Positions 24,851 through 34,239 of a stretch of DNA of 64,000 bases are shown piece by piece. The position numbers and the translations under genes are program-made. Every line of letters begins with the position of its first letter. Position 1 is the first letter of the stretch. The DNA is taken from NCBI RefSeq assembly GCF_036250065.1, contig NZ_CP109199.1, positions 1,054,001 to 1,118,000 on the forward strand. Reading direction: 5' to 3'. The notes beneath the pieces are model-generated. The model was not told the origin of the DNA and did not search any database. It saw only the letters and a list, made by a program, of their open reading frames with translations. This DNA comes from Micromonospora sp. NBC_01699 (GTDB taxonomy: Bacteria > Actinomycetota > Actinomycetes > Mycobacteriales > Micromonosporaceae).

Positions 24851-26209
24851 TCAGCGCACGCTACGTACCGTCATCGGCAGTCCGTCGCGCATCCGCAGCG
24901 ACAGCATCGGCTCGGCCACCACCTCGTGCTCCGGAGCCTTCACCAGTCGCAGGTCCCGGGCCAGCATGGCGAGTACGAAGGCCGCCTCCATCATGCCCAG
25001 GTGGTTGCCGACGCAGAACCGGGGCCCGGCGCCGAACGGGATGTACGCGTACCGCGGTCGGTCCCCGGACCGGGCCGGGTCGAACCGCTCCGGGTCGAAC
25101 TTCTCCGGCGACTCCCAGAACTCGGGGTGGCGGTGCAGCGTGTACGTACACACCAGCACATCCGCCCCGGCCGGCACATGGAACCCGCCGACCTCGTCGT
25201 CCTGCAACGCCTTGCGCGGCAGCAGCCAGACCGGCGGGTAGAGGCGCATGACCTCCTCCACCACCATCGCCGTGTACGTCAGCCCCCGCAGGTCCTCGTA
25301 GGTCGGCGGCCGGTCGCCGAGCACCGCGACCGCCTCGGCGTGCATCCGCTCCCACACCTGCGGATGCTTGTCGATCAGGTAGAGACTCCAGGTCAACGTG
25401 CTCGCCGTCGTCTCGTGCCCGGCGAGCAGCAGGGTAACCAGCTCGTCGCGCAGCCGCTCCCGACCGACCCGGGGGTCGACCTCCTGCCCGGCCGAGATGA
25501 TCAGCCGGGACAGGACGTCGTCGCGGTCCTCGGTGCTCGCCCGGCGTTCGTCGACCAACTGGTCGACGATCCGTTGCAGCTCCCGCCGCGCCTTACGGAA
25601 CCGGAGCTGGGTCGGCAGCGGGATCCAGGTCGGCACCGCGCTCAGCGTCGCCAGCTCGAACATGGCCTGGTCCTGGACCGTGCCGAACGAGGCGCCGATT
25701 TCGCTGAACGCACCCAGGTCGGCGTCGAGCAACGTACGCCCGAGCACCCCCAGGGTCAGTCCGGTCATCTCCTTGACCACGTCGACCGGCCCGCGGCCCT
25801 CGTACGCCCGCAGGCGTTCGACGAGGGCCGCGGCCTCCAGCCCGATCGCCCCGGCCTGGGCGGCGATCCGCTTGCTCTGGAACGCCGGCTGGATCACCGA
25901 ACGCTGCTTGCGCCAGAGCGCACCCTCGCTGGTCAGCAGCCCGTCGCCGAGCGCCCGCCGGGCGTGCACCAGACCGATGCCCTTGTGGTAGTTAGCACTG
26001 TTGTCGGCGAGCACGTGTTTGGCGTACTCGGGGTGGTTGAAGAAGTAGAGGGACTTCGGTCCGACCGGTATGCGGACCGCGTCGCCGTAGGCCGCGGCCG
26101 CGTCGGTCATCATGCCCAGCCGGTCCCGGTTCATCACCGCGAGCATCCGCATCGCGGAACTGCGCGGTGGCCCGGGCGGAACCCGCCGTGCTCGATCCAG
26201 GGTTGTCAT
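24851..26209 (-). CDS. Cytochrome P450 (SgcE7-like candidate)
   Basis: 452 residues with all P450 hallmarks: I-helix AGHETT (263-268), ExxR at Glu319-Arg322, and the heme loop FGAGPRFCVG (392-401, proximal Cys399). No membrane anchor, and a long Pro-rich start (RRVPPGPP). The sequence style is that of CYP102/CYP4-like bacterial P450s. It sits 14 bp downstream of the flavin reductase, in the operon with TE and pksE, suggesting oxidation of the enediyne core or its polyene precursor. GAGGTG ribosome site. Confidence 0.93.
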   Translation of the reverse strand: MTTLDRARRVPPGPPRSSAMRMLAVMNRDRLGMMTDAAAAYGDAVRIPVGPKSLYFFNHPEYAKHVLADNSANYHKGIGLVHARRALGDGLLTSEGALWRKQRSVIQPAFQSKRIAAQAGAIGLEAAALVERLRAYEGRGPVDVVKEMTGLTLGVLGRTLLDADLGAFSEIGASFGTVQDQAMFELATLSAVPTWIPLPTQLRFRKARRELQRIVDQLVDERRASTEDRDDVLSRLIISAGQEVDPRVGRERLRDELVTLLLAGHETTASTLTWSLYLIDKHPQVWERMHAEAVAVLGDRPPTYEDLRGLTYTAMVVEEVMRLYPPVWLLPRKALQDDEVGGFHVPAGADVLVCTYTLHRHPEFWESPEKFDPERFDPARSGDRPRYAYIPFGAGPRFCVGNHLGMMEAAFVLAMLARDLRLVKAPEHEVVAEPMLSLRMRDGLPMTVRSVR

Positions 26210-26223
26210 GTCGCCACGTCACC

Positions 26224-26739
26224 TCACTCGGAGTCGAACTGATGGAACCTGCCCAGGTGGAACAGCAGGGCCTTGTCGTCCAGATGCCGGTCCAGCGACA
26301 GCAGTTCGCCGACGAAGATGGTGTGGTCGCCACCGTCGTAACCTGCCCGCAGCTTGCACTCGAAGTGCGCCAGCGCGCCGCGGATCAGCGGCGCGCCGGT
26401 GATCTGGCCGGGTACCCAGTCCACCGCCTCGAACTGCTCCGCGCCCAGGGGGCGGCGCTTGTCGGCGAAGAACCGCGCCACCCCCTCCTGCTCCGCGGCA
26501 AGGACCGAGATCGCGAACGTGCCGGTCTCGGCGAGCAGCCCGTGCATGATGGCCTGCCGACCCACGCACACGAGCACCAGCGGCGGGTCCAGCGACACCG
26601 TCGTGAACGAGTTGGCGGTCATGCCGTGCGGCGCGTCGCCACCGACGGTCACCACCGTGACGCCGGTGGCGTACGCGCTGAAGCAACTGCGGAGCAGTTG
26701 GGTCTCGGCCGTCGAGGACGGTTTTGCCTGAACATCCAC
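26224..26739 (-). CDS. Flavin reductase (SgcE6-like)
   Basis: 171 residues from GTG 26739 with GGAGG six bases upstream. The split-barrel flavin reductase fold is shown by FSAYATGVTVVT, GMTANSFTTVSLDPPLVLVC and the C-terminal GGDHTIFVGELLSL. It should supply reduced flavin to a two-component monooxygenase; the only visible candidate partner in the cluster is the acyl-CoA-dehydrogenase-like protein at 36125-37312. SgcE6 plays this role in C-1027. Confidence 0.9.
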   Translation of the reverse strand: MDVQAKPSSTAETQLLRSCFSAYATGVTVVTVGGDAPHGMTANSFTTVSLDPPLVLVCVGRQAIMHGLLAETGTFAISVLAAEQEGVARFFADKRRPLGAEQFEAVDWVPGQITGAPLIRGALAHFECKLRAGYDGGDHTIFVGELLSLDRHLDDKALLFHLGRFHQFDSE

Positions 26740-26762
26740 AGTCGTCCTCCAGTGCCGTCCGG

Positions 26763-27209
26763 TCAGGCCCGAGACGCCGCGAGCACGTACGGCTCCAGCG
26801 CTCGGACCAGGGATTCCGGCACTCGGGCCGGGAGAGTACGGGTGTTCGGGCCACGCATGCACGCCACCCGTTGGTTGCCCCGGGCGATCAGGGTCTCGCC
26901 CCCGCCCGGATCCAGCCGGACATAGTCGAACCCGAACTGGACCTGGGTCTGGGCCAGCTCGACCAGCCGCATCCGGATCGACAGCTCGTCGAACGCGGTG
27001 ATCTCGGCGAAGAACTCGCAGTCCACCTTCAGCGTGAACAGCTTCAGGTCGTCGCGCAGGTCGTCCAGCACCTCCGGGGCCCGCTCCTTCAGGAACATCT
27101 CCCGGCACCGCCCCTGCCACCGCAGGTAGTTGACGTAGTACACGTTCCCGACGATGTTGGTTTCCTCGAAACCCACCGTGTGCCGGTACTCGTAGTGCAT
27201 CTCCATCAC
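26763..27209 (-). CDS. Enediyne thioesterase (SgcE10/CalE7 type)
   Basis: About 148 residues with a hot-dog fold: HYEYRHTVGFEETNIVGNVYY (short stretch near the N-terminus) and YLRWQGRCREMFL are signatures of enediyne TEs, which hydrolyse and decarboxylate the PksE-bound polyene. It lies immediately after pksE. The start is open: TTG 27215 overlaps the pksE stop, GTG 27209 is best spaced from GAAGGG (8 bp), and ATG 27206 is also possible. Confidence 0.92.
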   Translation of the reverse strand: MMEMHYEYRHTVGFEETNIVGNVYYVNYLRWQGRCREMFLKERAPEVLDDLRDDLKLFTLKVDCEFFAEITAFDELSIRMRLVELAQTQVQFGFDYVRLDPGGGETLIARGNQRVACMRGPNTRTLPARVPESLVRALEPYVLAASRA

Positions 27210-27211
27210 GC

Positions 27212-30200
27212 TCAACGCCCTTCGGTCAGGATGGCGAATGCCACGGGGCCGGCGACGTCCCGGACATTGGTGACGAACACCGCGACCCGCAGCTCACCGG
27301 AGACAAGCACGGTCCAGCCGGCCCGCTCCGACGGCAGCAGCGACAGCGGAGCGTGGATCGTGCGCCCCGCCTTCTGTAGGCACTCGATCGCCGCCCAGAC
27401 CCGGGTCGCCGCGATGTCCGCGCTCTCCCCGGTCATCTCCCCGATGAGGACGGCCAGTTCGTGGTGCGGGCCGAGCAGGCTCTGCCAGACCGACGCCGGT
27501 CGGGCCGTGGCCTCCTCCACGTCGCAACCGATCGGACCGGTGCCGGCGACGCAGAGGGTGAGCCCGGCGCCGTGGGCGCTGGACAGGGCCCGGTCGCCGT
27601 CGACCTCCGGACGGCCGTCGGGGCGGTAGCGGATCTCCACCGGCCGCCCGAAGGCCCGACCGGCGCCGAGCGCGGTGTGCGCCCGCCGGGTCGCGACCAG
27701 GTCACCGTCGCCCTGCGGGGCGCCGGCCGGGTCCGGCTCGACCGCCACCGCCACCTGGGCGCCGAGCAGATCACCGATGGCCCGTTCCAGGTACGACCCG
27801 AGCAGCGGCGCCGCCCACGGACCACGCGCGTCGTTCTTGCGTACGGCCCGCAGCGACAGACCCTCCCAGCGCTCGACAACCTCGCCGGTCCGGTCCCGCA
27901 GCACGATGTCGTACACGTAGGTGTCGCCGTCGCGGCTGCGCTCGGTGGCGCAGTACCGCAACTCCTCGGTGCCCGACATCCGTGCCCCCGCCGGGTAGAC
28001 CCGCTCGATGCCGGCCGGCAGCAGGGTCGCGTCGGGTACGCACACCTGGTTGCCGTGCATCAGCGCGTCCCGTACGCCGGGGTCACCGAGCAGCAGCTCA
28101 CCCGGCAGGTAGCCGGCGAACCAGTCCACCGACGCGTCGGCGGCCAGGTCAGCGTCGACGTCGCGGGCGGCGGAGCGGTGGTAGCGGCGTACCCGCTGGA
28201 ACCGGGGGCCCTGGAACAGGACGTCGCCGTACAGGTCCCGGTCCGGCTCCAGTGCCACCACCGGCAGCCCCGCCGGGACCTGCTCCGGCGGCCCGTCCGG
28301 GATCGCCCCGTCGCCCCGGCGCAGCCGGGCCCGGAAGTGCTCGGCGGCGAACGCCGTCTCCGCGCTCTGGATCACCACGTCCACCGTGTCGGTACCGGTG
28401 ACCACCGCGGCGATCCGGATCCGGGTGCTGCCCTCCGGGGGCACCACTATCGGCCGCAGGAACTGCGCGTTCTCGATCACCGGCACCTCGGTCCAGCCGG
28501 TCACCGCGGACGTCACCTGGGCCATCGCCTCCATCCCGAACACCGCCGGCATCAGCAGGTTGCCGTCGAGCAGGTGATCGGGCAGGTACAGGTCGGTGCC
28601 GCCGTTGAGGTCGACCTCGGTGACCAGCTCGACCCCGTGGTAGCGGACCAGCGGCCGGTCGACGAAGCGCAGCAGCGGCAGCGTCGGCAGGTCGTAGCGG
28701 ACGGTCCCGATACCCTCGGTACGCCCGCTGATCACCACGACCTCGGGCGTCTCCGGGTCGGCCAGCAGCCGCCGCAGGATCGCGATGCCCTGGTCGGGGG
28801 TGACCGGGGTGATGCCGTCGCGGGTCAGCGACTCCACCACCGACAGCCGCTCGCCCATGCCCACGCCGGACCAGACCGACCACTCCAGGCAGATGCTGCG
28901 GCAGTCCGGGTACGACCGCCCGACCTCGCGGGTCAGGTCGGCCAGCCACTCGTTGGCGGTGGCGTAGTGCGCCTCGCCGCGCAGACCGGCCCGGCCGATG
29001 ATGCTGCCCAGCGTCACCAGCAGGCGCAGCCGCTCCGGCCCGACCGCGTCGAGCACCACCCGGAGCCCGTCCAGCTTCGGTGCGAACGTCTGCCGGAACG
29101 CCGCCATGTCGAGACTGGTCAGCCCGGCCGGCTCGTTGCGCCCCGCGCCGTGCAGCAGCGCGGTGATCGGACCCAGTTGTCCGGCCAGTTCCGCGACCGC
29201 CGTGGCCACCTGCTCCGGGTTCGTCACGTCGGCCCGCGCGTAACGTACGTTCACCCCGAGGTCGGCCATCCGCTTCAGGTTGGCCGCCAGTTCCTCGTCG
29301 GCGGCCGGGTCGGAGCGGCCCAGGACGGCGAGGCTCGCCCCGCTGTCCTGCACCATGGCCAGCGCGCACTCGGCCGTGATGCCCTTGCCGCCACCGGTGA
29401 CCAGCAGCACGTCGGTGCTGTCCAGCGGTGCCACCGTGTGCGTCGGTTCGACCGGCATCACCCGCAGCGTCGGCACCCGCCGTACGCCGGCCTCGTCGTA
29501 GTACGCCTCGGCGTAGTCCGCGGTCGCGGCGACCTCGGCCACCACCTGGTCGACCGCCGCCGCCGTCACCGGCAGGTGGACGATCGTCGTACGCACCTTC
29601 GGCGACTCCAGGTGCAGCGTCTTGGCCAGCCCGGCCGCGCCCCGGTCGTGCTGGACCAGCACGAACCGGTCACCGGCCGTGCCGGCGAGCACCGTCTGGG
29701 CACCCCGCAGCGCGAATTCGAGCTGCTCCTCGGTGCAGCCCTCGGGCAGGCAGACCAGCACCCCGGAGCCGAGGTTCGCCCGCTGCAACGCGTACCGCAG
29801 CGGTTCGGCGAGCGGGTTGTCGGGGTTGGTGAACAGCTGCCACTCGCCGCCCGGCGTGGCACCACCGGTCGGTCGGGCCGGCAACGGCATCTCGTCCAGG
29901 TCCAGCGTCCACGGCCGAGCCCAGGCGGCGGCACCGGCCACCAACTGCGTCTGGGCCAGGTCACCGCTGTGCGCGGTCGCGGCCAGCGCCTCCAACGCGT
30001 CGGCGAGCTCGCGTACGGTCGCGGTGGCCAGGTTGGTCGGCGCCTGCGCGGCCGGCATGCCCAGCTGGGTGGCGACCTGGCTGACGACCTGTCCCACGGT
30101 GATCGAACTCAGATGCAGGTCGTCGAGGAGCCGGCTGGAGTCGTGGACCAGTTCCAGCGGCAGTTCGGCGCGTTCGGCCGCCAGCCGACGGATCAGGTGG

Positions 30201-33010
30201 GCGGTCGACTCGCCGGCCTGCCCGGCCACCGGCTCGGTGGCGCCGGCCGGCGCGGCCGGCGCGGTGGGCACCCGTCGCCGGGTGGCGATGTCCAGCGGCG
30301 GGGCCGCCTCGCAGGGGCTGGCGAAGAACCTGAACTCGGTGCCGACCTGCAACGGCCGGATCAGCCGACCGTGGAACAGGGCCGAGTCGACCGGGCTCGC
30401 ACCGACCACGTACGCCGCGCCGACCACCCGGAGCAGGCCGGAGATCGACTCGTCGTCGGTGTCCAGCGCGACCGCGGGCACCTCCGCCGTACCGACCAGG
30501 CCGCTGAGCACCCGGCCGGGCCCGACCTCGACGAACAGGTCGACCTCCTTGGCCGCGACGGCGATCGCCTGGCTGAACAGCACCGGGTCGGTGATCTGCC
30601 GGTGCAGCAGCGCCGGCAGGTCGGTCTGCGCGGCCAGCGTCTCGCCGGTCACGGTCGAGATCACCCGCCGCTCGACCCGGCCGAAGTTCTGGTCGGCCAG
30701 CGTCGCGGCGAACGCCGCCGCCGCCGGCGCCACCAGCGGCGAGTGGAACGCGTGCGACACCGACAGTCGGGTGGCGGTGAGTCCCGCCGCCCGCGCCCGT
30801 GCGCAGGTCTCCTCGACGGCGTCCACCGGACCGGCGATGACGGTCTGCTGCGGGCCGTTGTAACCCGCGATGACCACCGGCAGACCGGCGGTCAGGTCGG
30901 CGGTCACGGCCGGCGACGCGGCGAGGCCGGCCATCGTACCGGTGGCGCTGTTCTCGGCCATGGTCTGACCGCGCAGTGCGGCGACCCGCAGCAGCGTCTC
31001 CTCGTCCATGGCACCGGCCCACTGCAACGCGGAGATCTCGCCCAGGCTGTGCCCGACCCCGACGACCGCTTCCAGACCGAGGGTCGACAGCACCCGGACG
31101 CCGGCCATCGAGCCGGTCACGATCCGGGGCTGGGCCACCGACGTCGCCACCATGTCACCCGAGGTCGGCAACGCGGCCTGGTCGTACACCTCGGCGGCCT
31201 CGGCGAACCGGCGGCGCAGCGCGCCACCGCTGGTGCCCCGACCCGAACCCTGACCGGGGAAGAGGTAACCGATCCGGCCGGGCCCGCGTACGTGCCCGAG
31301 CAGGATGCCGCCGTCGGCGGCGAAGAGCTGGGTCTCGCCCGCGTCCAGCGCGTCGGCCACCCGGCGCAGCCGCGCCTCGGCCTCCTCCGGGGAGGAGACC
31401 ACGATCGCCGCCCGGTACGGCAGCTCGCGCAGCTCCCGGTGCAGGGTCGCGGCCAGGTCACCGAGCTGGGCGTACGCCACCTCCGGCACGAAGTCGATCA
31501 GCCGCTGCACCCGCTCCCGCAGCTCGGTCGGCGAACCCGCGTCGATCAGCAGCAACTCGGCGTCCTGCGACGAGGAGGCCAGAGCCTTCGTACGGGTGTC
31601 GAACCGCACCCGCCGGCGCGGCTGGTCGTTCTCCAGCACGATGTGGGTGTTGATGCCACCGAAGCCCATCGCGGTGATGCCGGCCCGGACCGGGGCGTCG
31701 CCCGCCCACGGCTCCGCCTTGCGCAGCGCCCGCAGCGCGGCGCCCTTGCCGTCGAGCAGCTCGTGCGGGTCGACACAGCCGATCGTCGGCGGGATCACCT
31801 CGTGGTGCACCGCCATCGCGGCCTTGATCAGACCGGCCACCCCGGCCGCGGCCTTGGTGTGCCCGATCATGCCCTTGACCGAGCTGAGCGCCGCCGGCCG
31901 CGCGTTCGGGTCGGCCTCCCGCCGGGCCTGGGTCAGGGCGGTCAGCTCGTTGGTGTCGCCGACCTTGGTGCCGGTGCCGTGGCCCTCGAACATGCTGACC
32001 GTCTCGATCCCGAAACCGGCCCGCTCGTACGCCCGACGCAACGCCAGCCGGTAGCCGCTGACCTCCGGTCGGGTGATGCTGCCCTTGCCGTCGGAGGAGA
32101 TGCCCCAGCCGGCGATCGAGGCGTAGATGCGGTGACCGGCCCGGCGGGCCTCGTCCTCGCGCATCAGCACGACCATGCCGCAGCCCTCGCCCGGCCAGAA
32201 GCCGTTCGAGTGGCGGTCGTAGACGCGCATCTCACCGGTGGCGAGCGCGCCGGTCTTGGCGAAACCGATGATCTCGAACGGGTCGATCGAGAGGTCCACC
32301 CCGCCGGCGACCATCACGTCGAGGTCGCCGTCGAGCAGGGCCTTGCATGCCGTGGCCACCGACAGCAGCGACGACGAGCAGGCACCGTCGACGGTGTACC
32401 CGCCGCCCTTGAGGTCGAAGTGGTTGCAGATCCGCCCCGAGATGGTGTTCGACAGGCCACCGGCCAGGGTGTCCTCGTCGATCTCCGGGAACGGGCTCTT
32501 GAACGTGGCCTCGAAGTCCTCCAGGAACGAGCCGAGCTGGTCGTCGTCCCAGTCCTGCTCCTTCAGCGCCGCCGCGACCATCCGCCGCACGTACGGCCAG
32601 CGCAGGCGGAGCTGGTTGGCGCGGGAGAACTCGCCGGTCAGGGTGTTCCCGACCACCACACCGGTCCGCTCGTGCGGCACGCCCTCGGCCATCGGGAAGC
32701 CCGCGTCGGCGAGCGCCAGGGCGGCGGTGTCGAGCGCCAACCAGTGGGTGAGGTCCGTCGAGCGGTACGTGCTGCCGGCGACCTTGTACGCGATCCGGTC
32801 GAACTCGTACCCCTCGATGACCGCGGCGTTGCGGGCGTAGAAGCGGTCCGGCGCCTTGGGATCCGGGTCCCAGTAGTCGTCGAGCCGCATCCGTACGTCG
32901 GGCAACCGGCGGAACGCGCGCCGACCGGCGACCGCGTTCTCCCACAGTTCTCTCGGTGAGGTGGCGTCCGGATACCGGCACGCCATTCCCACGATGGCTA
33001 TTTTGGACAT
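27212..33010 (-). CDS. pksE: Enediyne polyketide synthase PksE (KS-AT-ACP-KR-DH-PPTase)
   Basis: 1,932 residues from ATG 33010 (GAAGAGG upstream). Domains in order: KS (1-460; Cys211 in DGACSSSLL, His344 in GHGTGT, His384 in IGHTKA); AT (about 560-890; Ser655 in GVGHSLGE); ACP (about 930-1010; Ser969 in DLHLSSI, the enediyne form); KR (about 1195-1400; VTGGGKGITAE); DH (about 1450-1620); and a C-terminal phosphopantetheinyl transferase (about 1800-1930; GCDVE and WAAIECLQKAG). This is the diagnostic iterative synthase that builds the linear polyene and primes its own ACP. It is in one unit with unbL upstream and TE, flavin reductase and P450 downstream. Confidence 0.97.
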   Translation of the reverse strand: MSKIAIVGMACRYPDATSPRELWENAVAGRRAFRRLPDVRMRLDDYWDPDPKAPDRFYARNAAVIEGYEFDRIAYKVAGSTYRSTDLTHWLALDTAALALADAGFPMAEGVPHERTGVVVGNTLTGEFSRANQLRLRWPYVRRMVAAALKEQDWDDDQLGSFLEDFEATFKSPFPEIDEDTLAGGLSNTISGRICNHFDLKGGGYTVDGACSSSLLSVATACKALLDGDLDVMVAGGVDLSIDPFEIIGFAKTGALATGEMRVYDRHSNGFWPGEGCGMVVLMREDEARRAGHRIYASIAGWGISSDGKGSITRPEVSGYRLALRRAYERAGFGIETVSMFEGHGTGTKVGDTNELTALTQARREADPNARPAALSSVKGMIGHTKAAAGVAGLIKAAMAVHHEVIPPTIGCVDPHELLDGKGAALRALRKAEPWAGDAPVRAGITAMGFGGINTHIVLENDQPRRRVRFDTRTKALASSSQDAELLLIDAGSPTELRERVQRLIDFVPEVAYAQLGDLAATLHRELRELPYRAAIVVSSPEEAEARLRRVADALDAGETQLFAADGGILLGHVRGPGRIGYLFPGQGSGRGTSGGALRRRFAEAAEVYDQAALPTSGDMVATSVAQPRIVTGSMAGVRVLSTLGLEAVVGVGHSLGEISALQWAGAMDEETLLRVAALRGQTMAENSATGTMAGLAASPAVTADLTAGLPVVIAGYNGPQQTVIAGPVDAVEETCARARAAGLTATRLSVSHAFHSPLVAPAAAAFAATLADQNFGRVERRVISTVTGETLAAQTDLPALLHRQITDPVLFSQAIAVAAKEVDLFVEVGPGRVLSGLVGTAEVPAVALDTDDESISGLLRVVGAAYVVGASPVDSALFHGRLIRPLQVGTEFRFFASPCEAAPPLDIATRRRVPTAPAAPAGATEPVAGQAGESTAHLIRRLAAERAELPLELVHDSSRLLDDLHLSSITVGQVVSQVATQLGMPAAQAPTNLATATVRELADALEALAATAHSGDLAQTQLVAGAAAWARPWTLDLDEMPLPARPTGGATPGGEWQLFTNPDNPLAEPLRYALQRANLGSGVLVCLPEGCTEEQLEFALRGAQTVLAGTAGDRFVLVQHDRGAAGLAKTLHLESPKVRTTIVHLPVTAAAVDQVVAEVAATADYAEAYYDEAGVRRVPTLRVMPVEPTHTVAPLDSTDVLLVTGGGKGITAECALAMVQDSGASLAVLGRSDPAADEELAANLKRMADLGVNVRYARADVTNPEQVATAVAELAGQLGPITALLHGAGRNEPAGLTSLDMAAFRQTFAPKLDGLRVVLDAVGPERLRLLVTLGSIIGRAGLRGEAHYATANEWLADLTREVGRSYPDCRSICLEWSVWSGVGMGERLSVVESLTRDGITPVTPDQGIAILRRLLADPETPEVVVISGRTEGIGTVRYDLPTLPLLRFVDRPLVRYHGVELVTEVDLNGGTDLYLPDHLLDGNLLMPAVFGMEAMAQVTSAVTGWTEVPVIENAQFLRPIVVPPEGSTRIRIAAVVTGTDTVDVVIQSAETAFAAEHFRARLRRGDGAIPDGPPEQVPAGLPVVALEPDRDLYGDVLFQGPRFQRVRRYHRSAARDVDADLAADASVDWFAGYLPGELLLGDPGVRDALMHGNQVCVPDATLLPAGIERVYPAGARMSGTEELRYCATERSRDGDTYVYDIVLRDRTGEVVERWEGLSLRAVRKNDARGPWAAPLLGSYLERAIGDLLGAQVAVAVEPDPAGAPQGDGDLVATRRAHTALGAGRAFGRPVEIRYRPDGRPEVDGDRALSSAHGAGLTLCVAGTGPIGCDVEEATARPASVWQSLLGPHHELAVLIGEMTGESADIAATRVWAAIECLQKAGRTIHAPLSLLPSERAGWTVLVSGELRVAVFVTNVRDVAGPVAFAILTEGR

Positions 33011-33081
33011 GGACACGACCTCTTCTCCTGCGGACGCCAGCTGTTGCGCGCAGTCCGCGACCGGCGGTGTGCGGGAAACGA

Positions 33082-34056
33082 CTAGGGGGCGGTGTCGAGG
33101 GAGTCGAAGTGGGCGGCGATCCGATGCCGCCACACCTCCCAGGCCGGGACGTCCCCGTCGGCCGGCAGGTCGACCAGGGCGTTGTCGGTCACCTGCTGGG
33201 CCTCTTCCGGAGACATGCCACAGAAGATCTCGGTGGCGATCCGGTTGTGCGGCACCACGAGTCCGGCCCGTACCCGGGCACCGGCGGCGAACGCGGAACC
33301 CTGCGCCACCTGCCGCTGGTACGGCCCGGCGTGCTTGGCGAACCAGCGCAGCTCGGTGTCGTCACCGCCACCGGCGTACGTGGCCGCGAGTCCCGCCCCG
33401 CTGTACAGGTCCGAGCGGCGGTGTTCGGGGAACCGGTCGATCAGTCCGGCGACCACCTCCGCCTCGGTCCCGCCGACGAACCACAGCGCCCGACCGATGC
33501 CCTGGTCGATGGCGCGGTTCGCGTACCAGCGGGTGGGTCCGGCCGGCCAGGGGAAGTTCTCCTCCTGGTACGTCTGGTAGACGTACTGCTCGGTCTTGAA
33601 GTACGCCTGGTGGAAGCCGTAGCCGTCGAGCACCAGCCAACGCAGCAACGGGTCCGGGGCGGTCAGGGACGACCAGCGGAACCTCGGCAGCCGGGCCATC
33701 GCCCAACCCACACCGACGTACGCCATGTAGACGTGGTCGTCGCCCCGGCCGGCGAGGAACTCGCTGACCATTCCCCGGCCACCGATCGGCAGTCCCTCGC
33801 GTACGGCGAAGCCCATCGCGGCACCCTCGTAAGCGAATCCGCGGAAGCGGGTCGGCACTCCTTCGAGCCGCTCCTCCGCTTCCGCGACGGTGGCCGCCTC
33901 GGCCGCGTACGCGTAACCGGTCAGGAATGACCGGCCGACGGTCTCCAGCATCTCTTTCGACTCGTTGTCCTTGACGTGGAAACCGCGGACTTCGAGCTTG
34001 GTCTCGGAGATGTCCGGTGTCAGGATTCGGCGCCTCAGCGCCCGGTACGATTTCAT
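33082..34056 (-). CDS. unbL: UnbL: DUF1702 enediyne cassette protein, copy 1
   Basis: 324 residues, soluble. DUF1702 signatures: FRGFAYEGAAMGFAVRE, DDHVYMAYVGVGWAMARLP, WLVLDGYGFHQAYF and DQGIGRALWFVGG. UnbL (SgcE3 type) is one of the five conserved warhead genes; its reaction is unknown. GGGGAG site. It ends 71 bp before pksE starts and is probably co-transcribed. A second full copy follows upstream at 34240 and a collapsed third at 41921. Confidence 0.9.
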   Translation of the reverse strand: MKSYRALRRRILTPDISETKLEVRGFHVKDNESKEMLETVGRSFLTGYAYAAEAATVAEAEERLEGVPTRFRGFAYEGAAMGFAVREGLPIGGRGMVSEFLAGRGDDHVYMAYVGVGWAMARLPRFRWSSLTAPDPLLRWLVLDGYGFHQAYFKTEQYVYQTYQEENFPWPAGPTRWYANRAIDQGIGRALWFVGGTEAEVVAGLIDRFPEHRRSDLYSGAGLAATYAGGGDDTELRWFAKHAGPYQRQVAQGSAFAAGARVRAGLVVPHNRIATEIFCGMSPEEAQQVTDNALVDLPADGDVPAWEVWRHRIAAHFDSLDTAP

Positions 34057-34173
34057 GAACGCTCCCCAAACATCTATTCTTCGACGCTAATCAATCCTCG
34101 CAGTAGTTGGCTGGCATTTCTTCTTCAGAATTGCCCAGACCACCACCGGAGCGAATGCCGATCAAATCGAGAG

Positions 34174-34218
34174 AAAAAATGACAGGGGCTCGCCACCTGA
34201 GCAACTGGGCGGCGAGCC
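34174..34218 (-). terminator. Intrinsic terminator after the second unbL
   Basis: 8-bp stem GGCTCGCC (34187-34194) with GGCGAGCC (34211-34218), followed on the minus strand, six bases on, by a run of six U (34175-34180). This classic rho-independent form is rare in this GC range and separates the two unbL genes into different units. Confidence 0.65.
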
Positions 34219-34239
34219 GGGTGCGCTGTGGTCAGCGGT

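Noticed and set aside
27461-32959. Very long open frame on the plus strand opposite pksE
   Set aside because: It mirrors the GC-rich third positions of pksE, lacks any domain and is rich in Arg/Gly/Gln/His as antisense shadows are.
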